A stretch of DNA of 64,000 nucleotides from Thermodesulfobacteriota bacterium (GTDB lineage Bacteria > Desulfobacterota_D > UBA1144 > Nemesobacterales > UBA2774): NCBI GenBank assembly GCA_021604765.1, contig BQJP01000006.1, positions 36,841 through 100,840 of the forward strand, in the 5' to 3' direction. Shown here one piece after another: positions 8,417 to 16,186 of the stretch (within the stretch, counting starts at the first letter, position 1; each line of letters starts with the position of its first letter). The translations under genes and the position numbers were made by a program. The notes under the pieces were generated by a model. It was not told the origin of the DNA. It searched no databases and saw only the letters and a list, made by a program, of their open reading frames with translations.

Positions 8417-9799
8417 TTATGCAGGTAGATGAACGGAAAAAGCTGAACCAGTGCCAGGAGTACTAAAAACTTCAACATATCCTCTGTGAGCACCCACTAT
8501 AGCTTTTACTAAACTAAGACCCAAACCTAAACCACGTTCAGTACGACTCTTATCACCTCTATATAACCTGTCCCAAATGTTATCAAGCTCACGTTCTGAA
8601 ATTCCAACACCAGTGTCTTTAACAGTAATTCTAACTTCATTCGCAGCCTGATCAGCTTCTATATCTACTTTACCACCACGGGGTGTATATTTGATAGCAT
8701 TGTCTAATAGATTAGCAAGCACCTGTCGCAACCTGCTACTGTCAGCTGTAACATAAAGTTCCTCTGGAAAGCCAGTCTCTACCGCAATCTCTTTCTCTTC
8801 AGCTACATAACTATATAGATCGACAACCTCATCTATCATAGGTGCCACATTGATTTTTTCAGGGTTGAGTTTCATAGCTCCGGTCTCAGCCTCTGAAACA
8901 TCCATTAAAGTATTGAGCATTACTTGTATACGTTCTGATTCTTCTACGCAGTCAACTAAAGCATCTCTAAGGTTTTCACTGCTATCTGACTGTAAAGCGA
9001 CCTCTGCAGTGCCTCTTAGCCTTGTCATGGGAGTTCTAAGATCGTGTGCCACATTATCTAAAACATCCCGCATGCCGTTTATGAGCGTCTCGATTTTATC
9101 AAGCATTTTGTTGAAAAGCGAAATAAGCTCGTCATGTAGTATGTCTGCACGTTGTTCCGGAACTCTCACATCAATCTTTGAATTGTTAACTATTGAATCA
9201 AGAGTGTTAATAAGCTGTCTGATTGGATTTAATGCACGGTCAGCGATAAATAGTCCTCCCAAATATCCAAGGAGCACAATAGGAATAATCGCAAACAAAT
9301 ACACTCTCTTGATTTTGCCAAGAAGTTCTTCACGTTCTTCCATTGTCTGACCCATCTGAAGGGCAGATCCTTCGGCAAGAATAAATGTTCTAACTTCCCA
9401 CTTTTCCCCGTCCATTTCATTCTCTAGATCAACCCAACCGTCTTGTGCTGGTAGGATATTTTGTTTTACATATTCTGAGCCAATGTCTCCCCAATCCTCA
9501 GGGATTCTTAATATCGGTGATTTACCTTCACTTGTAACAAGCCGTACAAAAAACGGGTCGTTAGCATCTTCAAACACTTCAACGGAGAGAGCTTCAGTAC
9601 CTTCCTCTTCGTAAATTTCCTTAAGCTCTAAAATATCCTCTTCAACTTCGGATCTGCTTTGTTCATAAATATAGGAAGAAATTACCGTATATGCGTAAAT
9701 GTTTATTGCCAGAGAGCTTAGAACAAAGAACACCGTATACCATGTGATAAGTCTGAAGCTATTTGATTTAAGCAATAATTTAGGATTCTTTAAGAACAT
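8417..9799 (-). CDS. HAMP-domain sensor histidine kinase (heavy-metal sensor-like subfamily)
   Basis: 460-aa membrane kinase. TM1 is about residues 18-40, followed by a periplasmic sensor of about 125 residues (no metal-ligand cluster visible), TM2 about 166-186, then HAMP and a HisKA domain with phosphoacceptor H252 in VAHDLRTPMTRLRG. The ATPase domain shows the N box LLDNAIKYTP, G1 DTGVGIS, an F-box-like stretch and G2 GLGLGLSLVKAI. The layout and H-box resemble the CusS/heavy-metal kinase group, but the stimulus cannot be inferred. It overlaps the response-regulator gene by 20 nt, so the two are translationally coupled. Confidence 0.93.
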   Translation of the reverse strand: MFLKNPKLLLKSNSFRLITWYTVFFVLSSLAINIYAYTVISSYIYEQSRSEVEEDILELKEIYEEEGTEALSVEVFEDANDPFFVRLVTSEGKSPILRIPEDWGDIGSEYVKQNILPAQDGWVDLENEMDGEKWEVRTFILAEGSALQMGQTMEEREELLGKIKRVYLFAIIPIVLLGYLGGLFIADRALNPIRQLINTLDSIVNNSKIDVRVPEQRADILHDELISLFNKMLDKIETLINGMRDVLDNVAHDLRTPMTRLRGTAEVALQSDSSENLRDALVDCVEESERIQVMLNTLMDVSEAETGAMKLNPEKINVAPMIDEVVDLYSYVAEEKEIAVETGFPEELYVTADSSRLRQVLANLLDNAIKYTPRGGKVDIEADQAANEVRITVKDTGVGISERELDNIWDRLYRGDKSRTERGLGLGLSLVKAIVGAHRGYVEVFSTPGTGSAFSVHLPA

Positions 9800-10454
9800 A
9801 GCCCACCCCTCTAATGGTATGAATCATTTTTTTGTCAAAGTTTTTATCGACCTTATTTCTTAGTCTGCAAACAAGTACATCCACAACATTTGTCTGAGGG
9901 TCGAAATTGTAATCATATACGTGCTCCATAATTAGAGTTTTAGAAAGCACTCTGTCTGCACTTCTCATAAGATACTCCAGTAATGCAAATTCTCTGGGTT
10001 GCAGATTAATTTTCTTGTCTTCTCTAATTACTTCCCTATTAAGTAAATCCATTGATAAGCTTCCAACTTTAAGTTTTGTACTTTCACTAGCTCCGGTTGA
10101 TCTTCTCATTAGTGCATAGATACGGGCAAGTAACTCTGAGAAGGAAAATGGCTTAGTCAGATAATCATCTCCTCCAATTTCCAATCCTCTGACTCTGTCA
10201 TCTACACTTCGTTTAGCACTTAGGATAATTACAGGTGTGTTTATGTTATTAGACCTAAGCTCTCCAATAAGACTTAGTCCATCTAGAATTGGAAGCATAA
10301 TATCAATAACTGCTGCATCATAGGGCTCTGCTAAGGCGAGATTTAACCCTTCCTCCCCGTTATAAGCCGCATCTACAGCAAATCCAGCTTGTTTAAGCCC
10401 ATTAGCTATAAACGATGCGATTTTTTTATCGTCTTCTATTACCAATATTCTCAT
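9780..10454 (-). CDS. OmpR/PhoB-family response regulator
   Basis: 224 aa. The receiver domain (1-120) has the acidic pair E7/D8/D9, phosphoacceptor D51 in VIDIML and the conserved lysine in YLTKPFSF. The C-terminal winged-helix domain (about 125-222) shows LQPREFALLEYLMRS, VYDYNFDPQTNVVDVLVCRLRNKVD and the final hairpin IHTIRGVGYVL. It is the cognate partner of the downstream kinase. Its likely binding site is the repeated ATTACA-N4-TGTAAT / GTAAT 11-bp-repeat element found in four intergenic regions around this operon. A GGAGG is close upstream of the start. Confidence 0.95.
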   Translation of the reverse strand: MRILVIEDDKKIASFIANGLKQAGFAVDAAYNGEEGLNLALAEPYDAAVIDIMLPILDGLSLIGELRSNNINTPVIILSAKRSVDDRVRGLEIGGDDYLTKPFSFSELLARIYALMRRSTGASESTKLKVGSLSMDLLNREVIREDKKINLQPREFALLEYLMRSADRVLSKTLIMEHVYDYNFDPQTNVVDVLVCRLRNKVDKNFDKKMIHTIRGVGYVLKES

Positions 10455-10465
10455 AACCAGACCTC

Positions 10466-11755
10466 CTAAAACTCATAAGCCATAACTAATTTTGTTATAA
10501 AGCCATTCACAGCATCAGACGGAAAAGCATTTCCTGGAAAAAAGACGCCTAACGATAGAGCTATAGCCAATTTCTCTTCTTTTTGTTCGTAGCCGAGTAT
10601 AAGATCGATTTCACTACCCAGGCTTTTATTAATACCGTCAGGGTCCACATCTAAATTAGAATCTCTGAGTTCATCTGAAGCATCAGTCTGAAAATAGTAG
10701 TGATATACAAGGTCGATCGATGATTCCTCTGTTGGATTGATGCCGGTTCCAGTAGTTAATATAGACATGTTACTAAGGTCAGGCTCGAAGAACTCACCGT
10801 AGTATAAAAAATCAACAACTCCATTAAAATCGCCTTCGTTTCCCTGAAGACCTGTCTGCCTAAATTCTCTTGTTCCAAATGCATATCCTAGTGTTAAAGA
10901 CGGTTCAAACCTCACATCAAGAGCATATGTTGAGCCAACATCAAAACCAAACCCGCTAATATTGTTGCTTCCATCTTCACCAGTTACGTAAGCAAGCTCA
11001 AGCCAGTAATCAAGATTTCCACTCACCTCTCCATCTGAATGAACACCCAGAAATATAGGGCTGTTATTTTCTCCAGTAGTGTCATCACGAGCCAGAAAAT
11101 ATGCGGCTACGTTAGTATCTTCATTGAAGTAGTATGTACTGTAGATAATATAATTATTAGTTTTATCTCCTGCATCTTTTCTTATTAGATCTCTATTAAC
11201 AAATCCTCCACGACTGAATGACAACTGGGTAACTATTCCCCAATGTAGGATAAATGCTCTTGCTCCATCTAACTCCGCATCATATAACCACTGTCTTTCG
11301 TCATCGAACTGCTGTCTGCCTATTTGGAATGAAAATCTGTCTTCAAAAAGGTCCTTAAAGAAAAGATATCCCTCTTCTAATTCAAAAATGGCTCTATCTT
11401 TTTTGTTTCGACCATCTTCTATCTCAAATTCAGCACCGATTTTGAAACTAGCAAAAGCCTGAAGGAAGCTAAAGGGGTCAAATGAAAATGCTAAAACAAC
11501 AACTGGCTCAATTGTAGATAAATCCTCGTCAGTAGAACCGTCTAAATCTTTATTTCTATCTAGCTTATACTCAAACTCAATCTGTGATCCAAAGGTTAAA
11601 TATGGCAGTATCTGATACTTTGTCTCGGGTGGCTCATTAGGGTCAAATCCCTCGGACCTGGCTTTTCGGGCCTGTCCACTTGATTCAGATGCGAAGATGA
11701 ACAATGAGATCAGAATTATAAGTGCAGGTAACAAGGTTCTATTAAAGTTCAACAT
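10466..11755 (-). CDS. Outer-membrane beta-barrel porin, alginate-export (AlgE)-like
   Basis: 429 aa with a signal peptide (LLPALIILISLFIFASESSGQ, cleavage near residue 27) and alternating beta-strand patterns to the end. The C-terminal strand KLVMAYEF ends in Phe, the usual BAM signal. Motifs such as FEYKLDRNKDLD, FSFQIGRQQFDDERQWLYD and LDGARAF match the alginate-export domain family, which in practice covers many porins of unknown substrate. It lies 11 nt upstream of the response-regulator gene, so porin, regulator and kinase form one operon. An alginate role is not supported by neighbouring genes. Confidence 0.82.
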   Translation of the reverse strand: MLNFNRTLLPALIILISLFIFASESSGQARKARSEGFDPNEPPETKYQILPYLTFGSQIEFEYKLDRNKDLDGSTDEDLSTIEPVVVLAFSFDPFSFLQAFASFKIGAEFEIEDGRNKKDRAIFELEEGYLFFKDLFEDRFSFQIGRQQFDDERQWLYDAELDGARAFILHWGIVTQLSFSRGGFVNRDLIRKDAGDKTNNYIIYSTYYFNEDTNVAAYFLARDDTTGENNSPIFLGVHSDGEVSGNLDYWLELAYVTGEDGSNNISGFGFDVGSTYALDVRFEPSLTLGYAFGTREFRQTGLQGNEGDFNGVVDFLYYGEFFEPDLSNMSILTTGTGINPTEESSIDLVYHYYFQTDASDELRDSNLDVDPDGINKSLGSEIDLILGYEQKEEKLAIALSLGVFFPGNAFPSDAVNGFITKLVMAYEF

Positions 11756-11861
11756 GGTAACCTCAATGTCAGATTTAGTTGCTGTAACTATCTCCTATCT
11801 AATTAAGATTCTACTATATAGCTATTGCTTAATCTATCTATTATTTGGTTATTTAAGAATG

Positions 11862-11901
11862 ATTACAGGATTGTAATCTGAGCGTAATGTCTCTGTAATG
11901 G
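11862..11901 (+). promoter_or_regulatory. Predicted response-regulator operator, site 4 (porin/PAP2 divergent region)
   Basis: ATTACA-GGAT-TGTAAT, then GTAATGT and CTGTAATGG, gives three GTAAT half-sites at 11-bp spacing. It aligns with site 1 reading on the plus strand (ATTACAG.ATTGTAATC.....GTAATGT..CTG.AA). It lies between the divergent porin operon (107 nt away) and the PAP2 gene, so it could control either or both. Confidence 0.7.
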
Positions 11902-12729
11902 TTGCTCTATATCGTAGTCATTTATGGTGGCTACATAACAGGACCAACAGAGAGTAATAAGCCAATTAAGACGCTTTTTCTTATTGTAAGCGTTATTATT
12001 TTTTTCAATATCCCTATTTGTGCTCAAGAGATTGGAGATGAAAGTACTTTATTTTACTTCTCTAACACTCTTCCAAAAAACCTTTTATTGGGCACGAAGA
12101 ATACATTTGCAGGATGGAATCTTTTAATACTCGGAGCCGGTATTGGAGCTGCTATACCTCTCTCACAAACTGATGTGGATCAGAACATACAAGATGAATT
12201 AGAAAACTCCATAGGAAACTTTGCGGATATAGGAGATATAGGCGGTAATGCACTAACACTGGCAGGAATAAATGCCACCTTATATATTTTTAGCGATGTA
12301 ACTGATAATGGAAAGCTGCTAGAAACGAGCAAAGCCTTGATTGAGGCAAATATCATTACTTCGGTTATGACAGGAGCTCTGAAAATTTCGGTCGGTAGAG
12401 AAAGACCTGATGGAAGTGGCAGCCGTTTTAATTCATCTTTTCCTTCAGGTCATGTGGCAGGGAGTTTTACTATAGCATCTGTTTTCGATTCAATGTATGG
12501 GTATAAAGTAGGAATACCTCTTTACACATTTGCTGGTTTTGTAGGTTTGTCACGAATTTCGGATAATAAACATTATCTATCGGATGTACTCTTCGGCGCT
12601 GCTTTAGGCACGGTGGTTGGAAGAGGTGTAACTAAGATTCATAAAAATGAAGGTAAAGACGACAGACTTACTATTCTGCCATTCACAGATGGCATAAATT
12701 CAGGACTCTCGATAACTCTGAGTTGGTGA
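11902..12729 (+). CDS. PAP2-family phosphatase, exported or membrane-anchored
   Basis: About 275 aa with the complete three-part PAP2/acid-phosphatase signature: KISVGRERPDG, SFPSGHVAG and SRISDNKHYLSDV, which supply the phosphate-binding Arg/Lys and catalytic His residues. An N-terminal hydrophobic stretch ending near ICAQE looks like a signal peptide, placing the enzyme in the periplasm. Possible substrates are lipid phosphates such as undecaprenyl pyrophosphate or phosphatidic acid. The start is uncertain: the TTG at 11902 touches operator site 4 and lacks a Shine-Dalgarno sequence. No ATG or GTG occurs in frame before the signal peptide; an ATT at 11965 (IKTLFLIVSV) is the other option. 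Confidence 0.85.
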   Translation: MLYIVVIYGGYITGPTESNKPIKTLFLIVSVIIFFNIPICAQEIGDESTLFYFSNTLPKNLLLGTKNTFAGWNLLILGAGIGAAIPLSQTDVDQNIQDELENSIGNFADIGDIGGNALTLAGINATLYIFSDVTDNGKLLETSKALIEANIITSVMTGALKISVGRERPDGSGSRFNSSFPSGHVAGSFTIASVFDSMYGYKVGIPLYTFAGFVGLSRISDNKHYLSDVLFGAALGTVVGRGVTKIHKNEGKDDRLTILPFTDGINSGLSITLSW

Positions 12730-12751
12730 AGTTATCTAACAATTGGTAATT

Positions 12752-12782
12752 ATCAGGAGTTCGAAGTGTATCAACTAACCCG
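12752..12782 (+). repeat. Direct repeat, copy B
   Basis: Identical over 26 bp to copy A at 6109 and in the same orientation, with further weak similarity downstream ending in ATCACTGG and a T-run. It begins 23 nt after the PAP2 stop, so the pair encloses the lipoprotein-to-PAP2 block. Confidence 0.75.
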
Positions 12783-12882
12783 AGCCAAAATTTTCGAGTA
12801 AACTATCACTGGTTTTTATTCTCACACAAGGTGAAGAAAGTAGGCTCTTTTGCTTCAGTATATGAGTGTGTTCCCGGTACAA

Positions 12883-13890
12883 CTATTTTGTGAGATACCA
12901 GTAAAGCCATCTAATCTTTTTTAGAATCTGGTTTTCAAGTACGCTGAGTGTTGTCCCTTTCAAAGTTCGGAGTGAGGATCCCATAAAGACGCCATTTTCT
13001 AGATCACTGATTTTATAGCGCTTCGGTTTACTCACAGCCGGGCCTGTATTTTGAAGGATGGTTTCCATTCTAGCATTAAAGAGCTTATCATCTGATTCCA
13101 TCTCGCTTGGGTCTGATATTAATAAATTGCCGCTGGGTGTTTTTAAGTACTTTCTCGCACCCCCTCCTGGGGCGAGAAGATGCCACGCTTGGGCCTGTGT
13201 TGTGACCATCAGAGTATAGTTCTTTTTAATTAACCTTGCGCATAGATCGCTCTCCTCCCGATGCGCATGGTCCGAGTACCCCTCAACGGCCCAGCCCTTC
13301 GCCTCCTCAATCGCTTGGCGGCGGTAACATATTGCTCCCCCGAGGAGACTCTCGACTTCTATAACCTCAGGCTTGTTATAATAGTGATGGCCCTGCAATT
13401 TCCATATCATTTCATCAAGTGTCGACATCTGTGATCTTTCGGCTAGTTCTATATCCAAGTTAGCCTTTTTTGCTTTAGGTCCTGGAAAACACCCACCCAC
13501 GGCTGCCAGCGGTCTGTCGGCGAAAAAATGAAACGGTTTCAGTATGTTTTCAATGAAACTGGGATCCGGAAGCATGTCGTCATCTATTCTCAAAATGAAC
13601 TCAATTGATTTCGGCACAGCCTCCATTGCCTGCTGGTGCCTTTTCCAGCCGTCTTTAGTACGAAGGATTTTGATTTCATGACCGAGGTTTCTGGCAACTG
13701 TAAGAAGATCAGTAATCGAATCATCTCTCTCTATGGGTGAATCGCTCTGATCATTGATTACGATCATAAAATTCGTATACGTTTGATTAAGCAGAGAGGT
13801 TAGTAATACAGCTAGGTAGGAAGGACGGTTTTTCGTTGGTATTGCTACCGCTATTTTTTCGTCCTTTTTTATATGCCTTAATCTAAGCAT
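12883..13890 (-). CDS. Family 2 glycosyltransferase
   Basis: 335 aa with a GT-A fold of the GT2 type: KIAVAIPTKNRPSYLAVLLTSLLNQTY at the N-terminus, the metal-binding IDDDMLPDPSF motif near residue 105, and an EESDLCARLIKKNY segment near 215 that provides the second acidic site. No membrane segment is seen, so it should act in the cytosol on a sugar nucleotide; donor and acceptor are unknown. The coding sequence has a visibly GC-richer central part (about 13140-13340) than its neighbours, a possible sign of separate origin. It stands alone between repeat copy B and the glycogen cluster. Confidence 0.85.
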   Translation of the reverse strand: MLRLRHIKKDEKIAVAIPTKNRPSYLAVLLTSLLNQTYTNFMIVINDQSDSPIERDDSITDLLTVARNLGHEIKILRTKDGWKRHQQAMEAVPKSIEFILRIDDDMLPDPSFIENILKPFHFFADRPLAAVGGCFPGPKAKKANLDIELAERSQMSTLDEMIWKLQGHHYYNKPEVIEVESLLGGAICYRRQAIEEAKGWAVEGYSDHAHREESDLCARLIKKNYTLMVTTQAQAWHLLAPGGGARKYLKTPSGNLLISDPSEMESDDKLFNARMETILQNTGPAVSKPKRYKISDLENGVFMGSSLRTLKGTTLSVLENQILKKIRWLYWYLTK

Positions 13891-14111
13891 CTTCGTTCGT
13901 TGTAAATTTGTTGTAAAGTTTAGAGATCAAATCGCAAATGCTCAGTTCGGAACTTTGTACTGTTTCCCTATTGTTAAGCAGCATTTTTATACGAAATATG
14001 ATATCTAGATGTTTGAAATGAATAAATTCTATATTCTCATTGTAACAATATTATAAAGTATTTCTGTTTTGCTTTCCTTTTGTCAACTTTAGCTTAAGTT
14101 GGAATAAAGAA

Positions 14112-16103
14112 TCAACCGGATTTATCGGATTTGCTTATATCTATGTAGGCTCTAAGTGTCTCGGCCACTGTCCACGCCTGAGCGATACATCCTTTTGGAT
14201 TGTGAGGAGCATCTCCATCGAATATTTCACTTAGGCTACCAATTCCATGAGTGTTTAGGTTTTGAAATATAGGCTCTAAAAATTCGACAGCTTTTACCTG
14301 ATCTTTATAGACTTTGAAGTGAGCAAGCGCAAAATGTCCAAGAAGCCATCCCCAGACAGTTCCCTGGTGGTAAGCGCCGTCTCTTTCACTCGGATTTCCT
14401 CGATAAATTCCTTTGTAATCCGCATTTTCAGGAGCAAGACTTCTAAGTCCATAAGAAGTCAATAATTCCCGGCTGCATATTTCGACTACCATGATTTGTT
14501 GCTTTCTTGTTAGTGGGCTTATGGGAAGAGAGACCGTGAATAATTGATTAGGTCTCAGGCTAGAGTCGGGTCCGTCGGGTCCATCTATAACATCATAACA
14601 GTATCCCAAATCATTATTCCAGAAACGCTTAAAACCAATAAATGTTTTATCTGCATAAGATTTGTAGGCAACATGGCTCTTTTTCAGTATTTTGGCAAAA
14701 TCTGTCATTATCAAAAGTGTGTTATACCAGAGTGCATTGATCTCAACACATTTGCCAATTCTAGGAGTGACAACCCAATCGCCAACCTTTGCGTCCATCC
14801 ACGTGAGCTGGACGCCTTCTTGACCGGCGTAGATTAGGCTGTCTTCTGCGTCAACCTTAATGTTATAGCGGGTGCCTTTTAAGTGCCACTCTATAATATC
14901 TTTTAGTATCGGGAAGATTTTTCTTAAAAACTCTTTGTCCTTGGTGTCTTGGTAGTACGAGTTTACGGCAAGGAAAAACCATAAGGTGGCATCAACTGTG
15001 TTGTATTCGGGTTTTTGTCCTTCATCAGGAAAACGATTAGGTAGCATTCCCCTGTCCACATATTTCGCAAATGTTAGCAAAATTGATTTGGCTATTTCAG
15101 GACGCCCTGTACATAGCGCAAGCCCGGGAAGACTTATCATGGTGTCTCGGCCCCAATCGCCAAACCAGTGATATCCCGCAATAGCAGTGTTTCCTTCTAT
15201 AACGGATGGTTGTTGTCTTTTAACAACAAACTGATCTATAGCCAATGTAAGTCTTCCGATTTTTTCCCTTAGAGGCTTTCTGTATTTTAGTTTTGGGGAG
15301 CTTAGTTTATTTAAAATTTCGGATTCATATGATCTTCTTTTTTCAAGTTCGGTCTGTCCATCTATATGTTCCAAATCTTCCGTACTTAAAGCTATAGTTA
15401 ATGAATCGTTTGAGGACAGTGTGCATGTCAGTTCTCCAGCATGAAGAATGTCCTCTAGGTGATCAAGTCCTCTTAGTGCTTCCACGGACAAGTTAAAACC
15501 ATAATACCAATTATGAGCCGACTCAAATTTGCCCCTGTCACTCTTTATATAGAAGGGTGTCGCATTTTCAAAGGCTATGATTTTAGTTCCGTATTTTAAG
15601 GGAACGATATCCATTTGCCAGTTGGATGCTTTTGTTAATGAATGGTAGTCTCTGTAATTGACTAAAGCTTTTATTTTAAGTGTCAGATCAGAAGAAGCAT
15701 GCTTTAAAGAGTAATTAATATATGTGGTATTCTCATTCTGCTTCATCCATATGCGCTTTTCCAATATGGCATCGGCTATTGCATAACGCCAAAGTGGAAT
15801 GTTCCCTTCAAGTTGGAAACTCTCAATATTTATATAGCCAAGGGGATCGACTGTATTGTCTGACCAGTTATTTGAGAAAAGCTTATATTCCCTCTCATGA
15901 TATAAAACTGTATCGTCGAGTTTTGAGACCAAGAGATATCTTTCTGCTGGAGGATTAAGAGCTGCGACAAGCAGTCCATGATATCTACGGGTCAAGATTC
16001 CTGAAATGGTTCCTGAAGCGAAACTGCCCAAACCGTTAGTTACAAGCCACTCGCGTCTCAAAGCTTGATCTAAATCACAACATATATCTCGTCCAAATTT
16101 CAT
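14112..16103 (-). CDS. Amylo-alpha-1,6-glucosidase, GH133 (archaeal-type glycogen debranching enzyme)
   Basis: 663 aa. The N-terminal GDE_N domain is recognisable from WLVTNGLGSFASGTISGILTRRYHG. The C-terminal (alpha/alpha)6 catalytic domain carries GYHWFGDWGRDTMISLPG, NTVDATLWFF and, near the end, HQGTVWGWLLG and AQAWTVAETLRAY. The family hydrolyses alpha-1,6 branch stubs in glycogen. It is the last gene of a run of minus-strand carbohydrate genes and lies 83 nt after the GH63 gene. With GlgX and MalQ in the same cluster the cell has two different debranching routes. Confidence 0.92.
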   Translation of the reverse strand: MKFGRDICCDLDQALRREWLVTNGLGSFASGTISGILTRRYHGLLVAALNPPAERYLLVSKLDDTVLYHEREYKLFSNNWSDNTVDPLGYINIESFQLEGNIPLWRYAIADAILEKRIWMKQNENTTYINYSLKHASSDLTLKIKALVNYRDYHSLTKASNWQMDIVPLKYGTKIIAFENATPFYIKSDRGKFESAHNWYYGFNLSVEALRGLDHLEDILHAGELTCTLSSNDSLTIALSTEDLEHIDGQTELEKRRSYESEILNKLSSPKLKYRKPLREKIGRLTLAIDQFVVKRQQPSVIEGNTAIAGYHWFGDWGRDTMISLPGLALCTGRPEIAKSILLTFAKYVDRGMLPNRFPDEGQKPEYNTVDATLWFFLAVNSYYQDTKDKEFLRKIFPILKDIIEWHLKGTRYNIKVDAEDSLIYAGQEGVQLTWMDAKVGDWVVTPRIGKCVEINALWYNTLLIMTDFAKILKKSHVAYKSYADKTFIGFKRFWNNDLGYCYDVIDGPDGPDSSLRPNQLFTVSLPISPLTRKQQIMVVEICSRELLTSYGLRSLAPENADYKGIYRGNPSERDGAYHQGTVWGWLLGHFALAHFKVYKDQVKAVEFLEPIFQNLNTHGIGSLSEIFDGDAPHNPKGCIAQAWTVAETLRAYIDISKSDKSG

Positions 16104-16186
16104 ACTTGATATAGTTTCTCCTATCGAAGTAAAGTCTGTATCTCTACAATAAAGTCATTAGATTATCGGGTACTTGGCGCTGTTGT

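Noticed and set aside
8850-9350. 166-aa plus-strand ORF
   Set aside because: It is antisense to the histidine kinase, low in complexity (Ser-rich) and has no start context; the kinase frame has all conserved motifs.
14084-14101. CAACTT-N6-AAGTTG inverted repeat after the GH133 gene
   Set aside because: No T-run on the minus strand after the stem; too short to claim a terminator.
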